The position numbers and the translations under genes are program-made. The notes under the pieces were generated by a model, which saw only the letters and a program-made list of their open reading frames with translations, was not told the origin of the DNA and did not search any database. This document shows positions 11,940 through 23,552 of a DNA stretch of 64,000 bases, in pieces. Source of the stretch: Sipunculus nudus. Its lineage: Eukaryota > Annelida > Sipuncula > Golfingiida > Sipunculidae. Within the stretch, counting starts at the first letter, position 1, and the number at the start of each line of letters is the position of its first letter. The stretch lies in assembly GCA_026874595.1 (NCBI GenBank), contig CM049312.1:55805429-55869428 (forward strand), written 5' to 3'.

Positions 11940-12190
11940 CTCTAAGCCTGTATGGTGACAACAAGGGCCCAGAAGGCCGTCCCCGCTGGACCCTCTAAAA
12001 CCAGGCGGCTCGGCGGGTGGCAACCTTGTACCCCACCATTTGAGATTTGAAGAGACTGCAGAATGGAAAGGTGCTAACCAGAGAACTGGTGAAGGTGGTG
12101 GTGTACCATAAAGCATTACTGAAGCTAGAGAATTTCTAGGTGAAGAATGATTACATCTCTATTAACTTGTGTCAATGAATGTGTATATCG
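11940..12190. other. Unassigned GC-richer stretch
   Basis: Contains GCCCAGAAGGCC and a run of short open frames without family resemblance. Nothing firm can be said. Confidence 0.3.
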
Positions 12191-12197
12191 CTAAGCA

Positions 12198-12209
12198 CTC
12201 TCTCTCTCT

Positions 12210-12276
<67 letters not shown>
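12198..12276. repeat. (CT)n/(TA)n compound microsatellite
   Basis: About 50 bases of CT repeat broken by one GCG, followed directly by 26 bases of TA repeat. Confidence 0.98.
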
Positions 12277-12430
12277 CAATTCTAGAATATACTATATAGC
12301 TTCAAAAAAACAAAAACAATAATAACATGAATAATGCTTATAAGTATGTGCTAAGATAAAATATATACATATGCAATAGTATATGTATAGCTATGATAAG
12401 TACAATAAAACAATATAATGCCACATATGG

Positions 12431-13676
12431 TATACTGTGGTTGCCTTTATATCGGCGGGGCTGAATTTTCGCGGTTTTTATATTTTTAAAAGTTTCACGG
12501 GGTTCCTTTTTCGCGCTCTATCATTGGTCTAGTAGTATATTTTATTATCAAAAATTAACCGGTGATTTCACTCTTATCTAGGTCTACTATTTCTCTGTCT
12601 GGATATCGCATGTTCGAACATTCACAGACGGCTGAGCCGACGCCTGCGGGAAGCATTGACCCCACTGGCTGTAATAAGTTCAGGGCCTAGGCTCATTAAA
12701 AACAACTCACGTTATCAAGGTGTGTCGAGAAACCAACCTGTTACTACAAAGCCGTATATTAAGTTTGTTTAGGGAAACTGTCTTGTTAAGGGTATCTTAC
12801 TCCTTTTAATTAAAAGAAGAGTCGTAATCACCTGCTCAACCAACAAAGGACGCCTGTAGGGACCCCCCCCCCCCCCCCCCCCGTATCAAAGGCAGGGATG
12901 TGCCCAGATTGATTTGAGTGCCGTTTATGTTGCTAATAACTTCCATATAGGAAGATGAAGGAACCGTATTCAGTTTCATACAGTTAGAATCTGAAGCAAA
13001 ACATTCCACTGTTTTACGGCACTTTGTCCCCAGAATGAACTGTGACCTTTCAAATATATTCAAAATTCACGTCATCACTAGCCAATCATACATCGTTTGG
13101 CGAGTCATGATTTCATAATTAGTCCTTTATACAGTTACAAGGTGGCGCAATCCTAGCGGCTACGCTCACTACTTTAGTGGCAAATTTTATTCATTAACAT
13201 GACTAAATACGGTACAATGTGAAAGAGTACTTCTACTCAATATTCATTTTAAGCGGCACTGGATGTCATCTAACTTGGCACACATACACGTAATTTTTAA
13301 TATTACTGCCCAGCGGGCACTGACACTTTCGAGTCATGTGCCGGGGGACAGAAAAAACTGCCGGGCGCGTCTGCCGGCATTAGCACGCAATTTCAAAGGG
13401 TCACGGTTTTTGCATTTAAGCCAACCGATATTATTTTAAATGGGCCCTGTCATTCTCCCTGAATCATTTAATGTATATGCATCAGGCTCGATGAACATCA
13501 CTATGTAGCTGAAGATAAATCTCAACTGTCGCAAACTATTAGCAGCTTTTGAAATTAATGATCATGTTCTTGTATATATGCATTCAAAACTGCGTGGTTT
13601 CAATTTCGCGGTCAGGGAGCGACCACGAATATCGCGAATTTGAAACCACCGCGAATAAGAAGACAACCACAGTATA
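12431..13676. mobile_element. 1.25-kb TIR element, non-autonomous
   Basis: TATACTGTGGTTG at 12431-12443 is exactly inverted as CAACCACAGTATA at 13664-13676. Similarity continues inwards through TTCGCGG/CCGCGAA blocks. If the outer TA is the target duplication, a Tc1/mariner-like origin is possible. No transposase is visible; the interior holds a 20-C run at 12863-12882. A degenerate solo end of the same family is at 61154-61166. Confidence 0.75.
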
Positions 13677-13828
13677 TGTTCATAGACTATATGACACTGA
13701 TACGGTCTAAATCCATAAGTATTACCATTATCTTTAAACATTAATATTACATAACATTGACATTTATATAACATATGAAACTTTTCATAAACATTTATTC
13801 AATACCATTGAATAATCTTCAGTTGTCT

Positions 13829-16362
13829 TCAGTAACTTAGGAGACCAAGGCGTATATTCCCTGGTTGACTCTCCTTTAAATCCTTAACAGGGTATAATGT
13901 ATTGTTAGTACCTTCATCACTAGCTGAGGGAGCAGATGCCTGAATCTGGGGCATTGTTATCTTATTTTCATGATCAGCGGGTAAGTGTTGATTTAACTTA
14001 TTGTAAATGAATCCATTGTGCATTATGACAAGTCTAGCCTCATAGAATGTTTCCTTAATTATCTGGTTAAGTCGGAAAGCAGTCCATGGACTTAATGTAA
14101 TTGATATATTGGAAGGGGTATATGACCTTGTTTCTCTCTGGTCCCTATAAAGGATGGATTATCTAGGCGAATTTGAAGTTTCCCCCATAAAAGATGTCTT
14201 TTTATCTTCAAGGAATTAATGACTGGGTAAAGGTCAAGAGTGTAATGAATCGGACATAACGGCAGTCTAGTCATAGAAATATACATACAGGTAGAGCCAT
14301 TACTAACTAGTAACATTATTGTGGTTGAAACTTTTCTGTTTTGTTTACATAGTGTTGATATAAGCACAACAAGGCACGTGGTAGCCACTATGATAAAAAC
14401 ACAGATGCTCAAGTATTCATGTATAACACCTGCGCAATATTTGTGTCTGGTGTGCTGGTTGGATTTGTCAAGTACACAGGTGTCCATACCAATTTAAAAC
14501 CTGTAGCCCGAGGAGCTGAGTGAAATAATGTGAGGGCTAGGGTGATTTATCTGAGTCGTATCAACAATACACAAGAAAAGAGGAAGCAGGCTGATGCTAG
14601 AACCCAGAAAATGTATCCTAGACTTAGTGAAGGACCAAGTGGTCTGTGGTGTGTTAGGCATCCAATCACCAGCAAGCAGGGGGTCGATCTGTGAGTGTAG
14701 TGTTAATGGGGATATCTTGTTTGGCAGCTTGAACCACACGTTTAAGGTTCAGATGAGCTTGATTTTCTCTTGAGAACAATTTGGAGAGATTGTGAGAGTA
14801 CAATTGAAAATTAGAAATGGAAAAGTTTATAGGGGTAGAATACAATTTATCAGGAGAAAGCACAGAAAGTTGCTCCATTGAAAAGAATTCTTGAAGAATA
14901 GCCAAATTAGTAGCATGAAATTTTGTCACACTGTGAGCTTGTGAGTGACAACCTTGTATACGGGTTGTCAAGTGGTAATCATCCAAGTAGAGGTGACAGT
15001 GGCACTTGACCTTTATTAAGCACAAGGCACAGCCGGGGGTTGTTTCCATGTGTCCCCCAGGACATATATGTTTAATATGAGAGATTAACAACCTATGGGT
15101 GCTCACCTATGGTTGTCAAAATGAAACTTTGCTTATTACTAGGTAGAAACCGGAAGTCGCATAATTTATGAGTGTTTAACATATCCTAAAGAAAAATTGC
15201 TGTTAAACATGATGATTTATCACTGGATTGGGGAATATGTAAATGTGGGCAAGTATATATAAGATCATCATTACAAGCTGTAAACTGGTCTTAAGTAATC
15301 TCCACATAGGATTGCTGTTGCCTAAAAAATGGCAAAATAAGCAGGAATGTTTACTAATTGTGTAGCGTCTGTAAAATTATCATTGACAGGTGTTGGGTAT
15401 GAAAATACTTTATATAACCTGAGAATGTCAGTATGAGTTTGAACAGTGATCCTGATTAATGCAAAAATCCTATTATTATGCCGCCAATATAGAACCTTAG
15501 TGGTATAATAGTAGTTGAAGTTGACTGGGGCTACTTTGAACTGTGGAAACTCACGTGTGATTTGTTCTGAAATCTTCCCTAGAATTATGTTAAACAGCTG
15601 TGGAGGTACTAATAGTAACGATAGTTTATGTTGTAGTAACATGGTAATTCCTTGAAAGAATTCACTAAAACTTATTTTAATTGAAGCGAAATGGGCTAAG
15701 TGAAGAATAGCTAGGGCCTGGATGTCTGCTAACATGTTTTCAGATATCGTTTCTCCCTCAACAAATTTAATAAACCCATGGATTTCATCGTGGCCTTAAA
15801 TGCTCTCTGAAAACGCTGGTTCACTCCAGTCAAGACACTGTTTAATATACCTGTGTTGATTTGGAAGAATCTGCTTAGTTCTGTTGTATAATTGGCAATA
15901 CTCTGTATATGTCCTTGTAGAACCTGAATCTCATGTTCAGTAGCGGGCCAAAGAGATTATGTGATAAATCTCCTATGAATGAAAACAAGGCCCTTCTCTT
16001 TCTTAGTGGATTGTGGACATAGGTCTGTGGAATGATGTCATATAATTGTTCGGTAATATTCTGAATGTCAGTTTGGTGCGAGTCGATTCTAACATTTGAA
16101 CAATTTTGCGTGTTACATCACACAACATCCCTTTTGCTTTGGAACAAGACAAGGGTTGAATAGGAACTCTTACTGGGTTTTTAGGAATGTTAAATGCCAG
16201 TGTATGTACCCAAGTTTGTTCTTCAGCATTTAGTATACCCATTCTTTGAAAAATGATACCAAAATTGAGGCGTTCTTCTATAGAATCTTGAAAAGTCGGT
16301 GTGGCTGCGGTTGTTGACCATATAAGAATTCCTAACAGTATCGGGAGCAGGATTCTTCCCAT
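13829..16362 (-). pseudogene. Env-like glycoprotein gene (F-type) of a Ty3/gypsy-like endogenous element, broken
   Basis: Read on the minus strand. It starts at ATG 16362 with a hydrophobic signal peptide of about 20 residues (MGRILLPILLGILIW...). At 15992-16003, in a shifted frame, lies a basic RKRR cleavage site followed by a hydrophobic, glycine-containing segment ending in LFG. This is the layout of fusion peptides in baculovirus F/errantivirus-type Env. Cysteine-rich and helical segments follow in separate frames (15322-15735, 14666-15106, 14494-14739). A transmembrane helix lies at about 14340-14415 (ICVFIIVATTCLVVLIS), with a cytoplasmic tail after it. At least four frame breaks separate the pieces, so it cannot make a full protein. 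Its position just after integrase and chromodomain fits a third gene of a retrovirus-like element. Family assignment rests on layout, not alignment. Confidence 0.7.
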
Positions 16363-16399
16363 ACCAAGGCTGATTTCTCAAATGTACAAAGGCAACTAT

Positions 16400-16584
16400 T
16401 AGTTTCTGGCGAATGGGGAGGATGAATGATTAGCGTTTATATTACCCGCATCGTAATTGATTGATCGTACATGAAGCGCGCTAGATTTATATGGTGCAGA
16501 GTAATATAAAAAAATGTTGTTATGATGTATGAGTATTTGATGCCTTTGTTTCAGGCAATTTTTCTTACCTGTTTAGTAATAATA
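16400..16584. other. Spacer between chromodomain and env-like frames
   Basis: Short AT-rich stretch with no reading frame. A splice acceptor for env would be expected here in an intact element, but none is convincing. Confidence 0.3.
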
Positions 16585-16824
16585 TTAGGATTGGTATCTC
16601 CGCTTTCTTTTTAGGCGGCGGGCCCTGCCTGCCATCGTATGTTTAATGTGAAATTCTCTTATCAATGTGGGCGATATATTGTCTTCATACTCCCACGTTG
16701 GTTTTAGGGATTGGTCTTTCCATTTAACCAAATGGACCTTTTTTCCCCTGTGTTTTGAACTTTTTAATAATTTGTCTACCTCACAATACTGTTCAGCACG
16801 TGTTTTTGGGACTGACCTGTCCAC
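16585..16824 (-). pseudogene. Chromodomain of a Ty3/gypsy-like integrase
   Basis: A 79-codon open stretch contains VDKLLKSSKHRGKKVHLVKW, then a K-W-K-D...P-TWEYEDN block, and IREFHIKH. This is the chromodomain fold (aromatic W and W-E residues present). It ends in a basic tail. In chromovirus-type elements this module sits at the integrase C-terminus and guides insertion to modified histone. Here it follows the GPY/F-type integrase end after a frame break and precedes the env-like gene, an uncommon order. Confidence 0.75.
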
Positions 16825-16905
16825 TAAACCCTGTGTCTCGTTTGTGTTTTCTCTGTCGGTTGGTGTCGTAGTATGTTGGCTGTATCAGTCTGTGTCTCAT
16901 CTATA

Positions 16906-17440
16906 CAGTCTCAGTCCGTGTACTGTATGGTGATGAAATTGGTAACCCGCGATCTGCTGAGTCATAGAACTGCCTCAACCTGTTGAAGTGCACTATAATG
17001 CTGCTAAAGCCTTGTTGGTCTTGTAGTCACTTAATTTGTATGTATAATAAGGATTCGCTTGAGCAATATAATATGGTCCTAAATACTGAGGTAATAGTTT
17101 TGGGGAAAGGCCCGGTTTCTTAGCGATGCGTTTGAGCATAACTCTATCTCCCACTTGGTAGGTAGGGTTTGTAGCATTCTTATCTTGCTGTTCTTTCATC
17201 TTGGTGTTATTAACAGCTGTTACCTCACCAACTATGAACCTTATTTGTGACAGTCGGTTTTGTAGTGTAGTAAGGTATTCCTGATCAACTGGACCAATTT
17301 GTGGTGGCGGCAATAACTGGACATCAATTTGAAGTACTGGCTTCTTGCCAAATACTATACTTCAAATGGACTGTATCCAGAAATCTGTGATTGTGGTTCA
17401 CAGCGCATACCCATTAAAACACAGGTATCTGATGAGCATG
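16906..17440 (-). pseudogene. Ty3/gypsy-like integrase C-terminal region (GPY/F), truncated
   Basis: Minus strand. Near 17400-17340 the SGYSPFEV motif of the integrase catalytic core's end is visible with a frameshift. The frame at 17313-16993 then carries YQVGDRVMLKR and LGPYYI, the GPY/F module. A TAG at about 16992 and a one-to-two base shift precede VHFNRLRQFYD. Upstream pol (protease, reverse transcriptase, RNase H, most of integrase) and gag are absent; similarity stops at about 17440 next to an A-rich tract. No LTR was recognised. Confidence 0.85.
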
Positions 17441-17449
17441 TATGAATAA

Positions 17450-18608
17450 AAATAAATAAATAATAAGGTGGTGGGTTAAATAACGGTAGACATCCTTAGA
17501 AACGGACGCAAGACAAAGAAAAAAAAATAGATGGCTGTTAAGAAAACTGTGCCCTTGGAAGACTTGATGCAGCATGGCCTGACCAACTACTGGAACTGTT
17601 GCGATGGTGAATAGAACCTAATTTTATGTGAGTGTTAAGCTTATTTTGAAAAAGAAAATACTGATGTATTTTCTTTATTAACACGTGTATGCATCACCAG
17701 TATTTGATATATACATGAAATGTAAAAACCTGGGGCAATTAATACGTTATTTCGAGTGTATCCATTCATAGTATAGAGTTAGGCAGTATTGAGCAATGAA
17801 CTAAAGAATAGAGGTTCAGCGGTATGCTAAATTTATGTAAATGTGGAGTTTTTATAGTTGTTGTGTAAAAGAAGCGTTGATATAGCTATATTGTGTAGGT
17901 TTCCACTTGAAATATTGTGTACCACATAAACAGATATATATCATTCAAAAAATGCATACCCGATATGTTAAATTGACATAATTGAGATAAAGGTAGAGGT
18001 GTTACAGCTCAAAAACCCCGTCTAAATTCGCTACTGTCAAGACATATATGTACGTGTCAATAATGGTCATCGTTTTAATTAAGTAGCTTTGTGACATAGG
18101 TGGGAATCCATAACGTTATTCCCAACATGACAGTATGGACATGACATACAGAATTATTATTTACTGCTAGTTTCCACCCCCAAGGTGGCGCCGACTGTAT
18201 TGATGAAACGGCTGACCTCGGCCGGTCATGCTCAGCCAGGCGTGTGTTTGATTCTGGTAGAAGCTGAAAGCTGGTCGCTGCGTGATGGAAGTCAGGACCG
18301 GTCAATAAACATTACATTCCCTAAGGCTCTCAATGAAATAGGCAAGAAAACATGTTTCCTCTATGTCGATAATTCTGCTAACACTGTGCAGTATACCTTC
18401 CACACAACGTTGTATACTTAATTCAAAGACCATCTCCTTTCATAATAGCACATTCAATCGAAAATGTAAGTTTTGGATAGAATTGTACGTAGATGGCGTT
18501 ACATAAAGGTTTAGCAAGGATATTCACAGCATAGAGACATATCCTCTTTATAATGTCAATATTATATTATCATTTGTTATTATTGTCATATAATATTGGT
18601 AATTATAT
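17450..18608. other. No gene seen
   Basis: AT-rich with scattered stops. A GC-richer patch at 18180-18310 includes GGTGGCGCCGACTG, which resembles a primer-binding site, but no LTR could be tied to it. Confidence 0.4.
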
Positions 18609-18870
18609 GCATATGACATGTCATTTCAAGTTTTAATGGACTGATTAAATCGCTTGCACTTTTTAATTATCGACTAAAAACGATCACGTATGCACATTCA
18701 AAGCATCCAATCCTGTCAGAGTTGAACAAACTCAACGGACAGCATCAACACGGCAAGGGAGCATGTCGCGAAGGTCACATAAAGGAGCCCCACCCCTTCG
18801 GTGTCCGAAATATGGACGGGGTAACATGTCCTGGCATCACGCATGAAGAAACACCTGCCCTCGTGTTCAC
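18609..18870. repeat. Family D dispersed repeat, copy 1
   Basis: The block 18609-18720 matches 22044-22158 (GCATATGACAT..., GTATGCACA, CCTGTCAGAG). The block 18785-18870 matches 24545-24640 (CCCCTTCGGTGTCCGAAATA, then CTCGTGTTCA). Copy 1 has both halves, which suggests the other two are pieces of the same family. On the minus strand the second half reads as a short cysteine-containing frame (HISDTEGVGL); this may be a fossil exon or chance. Confidence 0.65.
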
Positions 18871-18909
18871 ACAAACAGTTTAAAACAAGACACTCACACA
18901 CATTCAAAT

Positions 18910-20400
18910 GTATTGTTGATGTATAGCGTTTACAGGGAAAATCAGATTAGCTTCATACTAAAATTGTTATGACGTGTGCATCTTTTCATAAACTGGTGAA
19001 GTAAGCCTATTAAGTCATTTCATTCCCACTATATACATTTATTTAGATGTTTCCTTCACGATGTATACCGTCGTATGATGTGTTATGCTATCATATACAA
19101 TAAACATTTGTTCGACAATGCATACATTTATTATTTATCTTACAGCATAAGATCTGTGTATTGTGCCAGGTTATACATTGTGTTTTTTTGCGGGTGCGGT
19201 GTCGTTGATTGTAAGAATAATAATGCTGACAAATAGAATAGACACAAGAGCTTTCATTTCAATGTATAATACTTATAATAATAATGATGCTTATACTAAT
19301 AATAATACTTGTCACATTAATAATAACCATAATAGTAATCATCAAAATCAGGATGATTACAATAGTATAAAAACACACAAAAAATAAGGAAACTCTTGAT
19401 AATGATAATGATGAAAATAATTAATGCCACACCTTGATGTTACTGCAGGAACATCGTTAAAGTCATTTTAGACAAGGGTAAGGCAAGAACAATTTGATAA
19501 TCCTCAATAGATAAGTGTCCTATATTGAATCAAGAGTAATTTTCTCCTGTAGGCTCCGTATCTGCTATACCAACATTGTTGTACTATGCATATTTACTAT
19601 GATAATTTACATAATCGAATGATGTAGTGGATTTAAATATACATTAATTAAAACTATTAACTCATTAGCTTTTTATATAAAGAGTAAAGTATCTCGGATA
19701 CTAAATAATCAAATTTGATAAGGTTTAACGTATGTCGATATAAGATTTGTTCTATTTTATTGATAAAATGCATATACATTATACAGCTTAGACAGACTAT
19801 TGAGATTAAGGGCCGCGGTATTCGCATTAAAACATAAAAAATGGGCTTAATAATTTACTCTCTCATTAATTTTAAATATGTATTAATTGTTTTTAATATT
19901 AAAATTAATGTACAGTTTTGTGTCATTTATTTAAAAAAATCATATAAATGAACATTTGCATGCATATTTCCAATCGGAATAGCGGTATCGATTGGAATTG
20001 TTTAATTGCATGTCATTAAGAAACATATGTAATGGATTTAAGGTCTGTGTACAAAGGTAATTGGTAAATAATCTAGTTTTTTAATGGATATTGGCTTATT
20101 ATTAGCATCAATTAGCTTATTTGCATATGTAATGAGCAGATGATATTACAGGTGGTGGTCTTCAACAGTTCCGTATTATTTCACTTATTATCCGTACTCT
20201 GTGTTGTTTTCTATTTTAAAGCTAGTTTACATATTTCTTTTACTCATGAACTAATTTGATATGATACTGTCTTTGTTGCCTTAACGTGAGAGGGTTTTGA
20301 CCCATTGTACAAAGTCAATTTGTTCACTCCTGATTCTTAGTACATATTGTCCAGCTATTAAACACAAGGCTGCCACCTAATACGTACTTTATTTAATGAT

Positions 20401-20403
<3 letters not shown>
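18910..20403. other. No gene seen; AT-rich
   Basis: Strongly AT-rich with AAT/ATA-rich simple sequence at 19260-19390 and no credible reading frame. Confidence 0.5.

Positions 20404-20445
<42 letters not shown>
20404..20445. repeat. (CT)n microsatellite
   Basis: About 21 CT units without interruption. Confidence 0.98.
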
Positions 20446-20447
<2 letters not shown>

Positions 20448-21083
20448 GGTTAAGAGGAGGGCCAAGGGTCGGTAACAGGTAGAGTTCTTGTTAACGGTAG
20501 TGATGCTTCACAGTTAAGTCTAAGGTCAATAATAAGATCACGTGAATAATCCAGAACCACAGAAATTTTAACGGCCTTCCTTATACACCTCTTAAGGAAC
20601 CCCTTATTCAAATGCAGGTTATTTTATTCATTTGCACACCCCCATACAGATTGTATATTACCTGTGACTTAGAATTTCAGTTTACACTTTTGAGTGTGAT
20701 TATGTTTACTCTATACCGTAAATATGTTGCTCATATACAGACTAGTACCAAGAGTGCCACTCTTATTGTAAGACCTTCATGTACGCACATTCAGAATCAG
20801 TGGTCGCCACGCTTTGCATTCAGAATGATCAGGAATGCATATAGATACTGTTCATATACCTCCATAAAAATCATTATTTTCACCCACACGCCTACACGTT
20901 ACTATGATTTAAATAAAAACAAAACGTATCGTATATTATACTCACTGTCTTGTTAATCATATCAAACATGTACAGACTATATGTTATATCCCTTGTAGAG
21001 TGTGAAGGATAAACAACATTCAAACTATGAGTTCATATTAGAAGTCCATCGAATGAGTACAAACAATAACTAAGAGTGGTAGG
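20446..21083. other. 3' flank of the orphan gene; nothing assigned
   Basis: Contains the presumed 3' UTR of the minus-strand gene at 21084-21764. The nearest minus-strand AATAAA-like signals (TTTATT on plus) are near 20627 and 20383. The plus-strand frame at 20612-20956 has no family resemblance. Confidence 0.4.
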
Positions 21084-21764
21084 TTACTTTGGTGGTTGTG
21101 TCGCCGTAAACACTGGTATAGTACAATCCAAATCCAAATCTTTGTTAGGGATGTATGACATCAAACAAATGTCATTGACGTCCTTCAGAATTGTGTCGAT
21201 TTCAAACTTAGCCCATGGGGGTCTCATAAGTCCCGGGGGCATGCAGGATTCTACATAACGGTCTATTTTCATAAACCCCCCACACAAGTCGAGTACGACC
21301 TCAATAAGTTCACCATCCGGCGAGTGTTCCTCCTGTGACCATCGTACCTCGCGTAGAATGCTTTCCAGGACAGCCTCACACGTTTGCTGTACCTGTCTGA
21401 AGCGGCGTAATGTTTTCTGTTTTTCGTCAGGCAGCTGGGCGTACGCCTTCATCATATAATCGTGCGTATCTCCAGACTGATACACATGGAACGGTTCTTT
21501 CTTTAATGAAAAGAGAACAGTGTACGCTGTTTTCGCATGGCTGTGTGCTTCTTTCAGTGACCGTATGGCCTCATCTATACATAATTGTTCATGACTGTCA
21601 AGCTGTACTTCGTATCTACCTTCGTGAACTACTAGAAATGTAAATTCGTCGAGCCCGTCGGTTTCATGATAAAATTCGCGGAACATATGTTGGTATGTTC
21701 TCTTCAATTCGTAATGGGCAAAGTTCATACGCTGAGCTAGCGTATGTTGTGCAGCATCTGCCAT
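21084..21764 (-). CDS. Orphan intronless protein, 226 aa, unknown function
   Basis: An uninterrupted frame. I place the start at ATG 21764 (MADAAQHTLAQRMNF...) because it has a strong Kozak context (A at -3, G at +4) and lies about 55-60 nt downstream of a TATA box. The frame is open for ten codons further upstream, but only a GTG is available there. The protein is largely helical and charged, with no signal peptide or membrane segment. It has heptad-like stretches around residues 115-150, and only five cysteines. The C-terminus is acidic then proline-containing (TQPPK). GC content and codon use are clearly richer than the surrounding DNA, and there are no stops over 680 bases, so I take it as a real gene. 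I do not recognise a family. It could be a lineage-restricted gene, a retrocopy or a captured viral gene. Confidence 0.7.
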   Translation of the reverse strand: MADAAQHTLAQRMNFAHYELKRTYQHMFREFYHETDGLDEFTFLVVHEGRYEVQLDSHEQLCIDEAIRSLKEAHSHAKTAYTVLFSLKKEPFHVYQSGDTHDYMMKAYAQLPDEKQKTLRRFRQVQQTCEAVLESILREVRWSQEEHSPDGELIEVVLDLCGGFMKIDRYVESCMPPGLMRPPWAKFEIDTILKDVNDICLMSYIPNKDLDLDCTIPVFTATQPPK

Positions 21765-21817
21765 TGTGTAACGTGTAGCAAACGTGGTGGACACACAGCA
21801 TAAAGCCTAAACTCTGA

Positions 21818-21825
21818 TATTTATA
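21818..21825 (-). promoter_or_regulatory. TATA box (TATAAATA) of the orphan gene
   Basis: The plus-strand TATTTATA reads TATAAATA on the minus strand. Transcription would be expected to start near 21790, giving a 5' UTR of about 25-30 nt before ATG 21764. That spacing is what makes the downstream ATG the preferred start. Confidence 0.55.
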
Positions 21826-22043
21826 CATTTTTTGTAAAGGGTCTGTCGTCTTATAAAATTGCACAGTCATGAAGAAAATGAGTTCATATATTACTTTTTT
21901 TCTACAAATAAAGAGTCCGGACACGGATGGATGCGTTTTGCACTAAAAATGCTTGAATGCACACGAGTTCACATTTCCTTTAAGTGCAGGCTAATTAATC
22001 ATCTATGATTATTGTGTAACTTGGGTGAGAGTTCACCTTGTAT

Positions 22044-22158
22044 GCATATGACATTTTATTTCAAATTTCGATGAACTGATTTAATCGATAACATTTTAAC
22101 GCTATCGATTCAAAACGAACATGTATGCACAAGCAAATAATTTAAACCTGTCAGAGAT
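22044..22158. repeat. Family D dispersed repeat, copy 2
   Basis: Matches 18609-18720. It is interrupted at its CAGAGAT end by a hAT-like MITE and resumes at 22381. It lies about 220-340 bases upstream of the orphan gene's TATA box. Confidence 0.65.
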
Positions 22159-22374
22159 CAGAAGCGGACCGGGGGGGGGGGGGGGGGTCCAGGGGGTCCG
22201 GACCCCCCCCCCCCCCCTTTTTTTCACCCGAAGCAACTTTTTTAAAAGGGTTTAAGACGAAATTTTGCGGCCTGGACCCCTCCTTTTACGGACCCGATGA
22301 CATTTTTTTAAAGGATTTTTATTAGTCCTTCTGGGTTGGACCCCCCCCCTTTCCTAAATCCTTTATCCGCCCCT
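22159..22374. mobile_element. hAT-like MITE, 216 bp, with poly-G/poly-C ends
   Basis: Left end CAGAAGCGGACC followed by 16 G. The interior has a 15-C run, and the right end is TATCCGCCCCT (inverted AGGGGCGGATA). The flanks share AGAGAT (22153-22158 and 22375-22380), consistent with a decayed 8-bp hAT target duplication. The related family D copy 1 runs through the same place (CCTGTCAGAG at 18711) without the insert and so serves as an empty site. Confidence 0.75.
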
Positions 22375-22557
22375 AGAGATAAACACCAAATTAACAAACG
22401 ACAAGTCGACCTAGGATGAGAGGTGAAAATGGATGTACATGCCACACTGTGCACTGTTGTCAGGATTTAAGGATTGCAACAGATTTCAAGGTAATATAAA
22501 CAATGCATAACACAGTTGATTAATAATCGATCATTGGTAGTCTTTTTTTTCAATAAT

Positions 22558-22562
<5 letters not shown>

Positions 22563-22601
<39 letters not shown>
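22563..22601. repeat. (AT)n microsatellite
   Basis: About 19 AT units. Confidence 0.98.
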
Positions 22602-22608
<7 letters not shown>

Positions 22609-22836
22609 ATTCTAATTCAAACAGTACATTGAGGTCGAAGACAAATAAATTGTATAACTTGTAAATTTTAGTAGGTGTCCGTCGCCCATATCCGATAAGC
22701 TTGCATTAGGGCACTCAACATGTGCCTGTTAAGTGCAGCGTTCCATTTCAGTGACTCACCAAGTAAAATGATAAAATGTATTTTTTGTGTTAATTAAACT
22801 CCTATAACGACATTATCATAAGTGGAGAATTGATGG

Positions 22837-22840
<4 letters not shown>

Positions 22841-22892
<52 letters not shown>
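22841..22892. repeat. (AT)n microsatellite
   Basis: About 26 AT units, ending in ACACATAT. Confidence 0.98.
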
Positions 22893-22901
<9 letters not shown>

Positions 22902-23129
22902 TTCTGTTTTGGTAACATCAAAGAATCATGCATGAAAGTGACCAGTCGCGTGGTGCTGTTTCATTATGCAGAATGAACCTAAAAATAAAGGGTATACGAT
23001 AGGGTGAACACTGCACTGAATCGTCCAGTGCAAATGACTTGAGTGAAGGAGGCGGTTCGACGACCTATCAAACGGAAGAATCGCTCAGGTAATATGTCTT
23101 TTCCTATCCACATTTCATTTTTATAATAC

Positions 23130-23550
23130 ACTAGCTGATAAACCCGGTATACCGGGCTTTTTACCGCGGGATTTAGGAGATATATTTACTGAGATAGTGA
23201 TTGTTGGCTCATTTTTTATTATTAAAATTAAAAGAAAATATAGATTTTAGTGGGGTACTCTCGGAATACGATATGTACAAATATTTTTTACTGTTATTTT
23301 GTGGCGCTGTGCTCGTGGCAAAAATCATACCCTGGTATGTTTACCTTGAAGACCTGGTCAGTGATGGTTTAAATTGCGAACCGGAATGAGACGCGGAGGC
23401 ATACATGTTTCGTTGATTTTTGACTGGTTTCTATCGATGGACGTATAAAGAATAGGTTGATGTGAGGAACACATGAAAGATTAATTATATGTACGTTGTA
23501 AGGAAACTGTTCCTGAAGAAGGAAACAGATATATGCATACATCGTAAGAA
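23130..23550. other. Unassigned; palindrome CCCGGTATACCGGG at 23144
   Basis: A perfect 14-base palindrome followed by CTTTTT. It looks like an intrinsic terminator, but in this eukaryotic setting it is more likely the edge of a repeat. No gene is supported in the rest. Confidence 0.3.
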
Positions 23551-23552
23551 GC

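Noticed and set aside
18181-18200. GGTGGCGCCGACTG as a retroviral primer-binding site
   Set aside because: It is on the opposite strand to the gypsy-like element and no LTR precedes it.
21765-21794. Ten-codon N-terminal extension of the orphan protein
   Set aside because: The frame is open but begins with GTG, not ATG, and would sit at or before the expected transcription start.
23144-23165. Intrinsic terminator (CCCGGTATACCGGGCTTTTT)
   Set aside because: The setting is eukaryotic and no transcript ends here; more likely a repeat edge.
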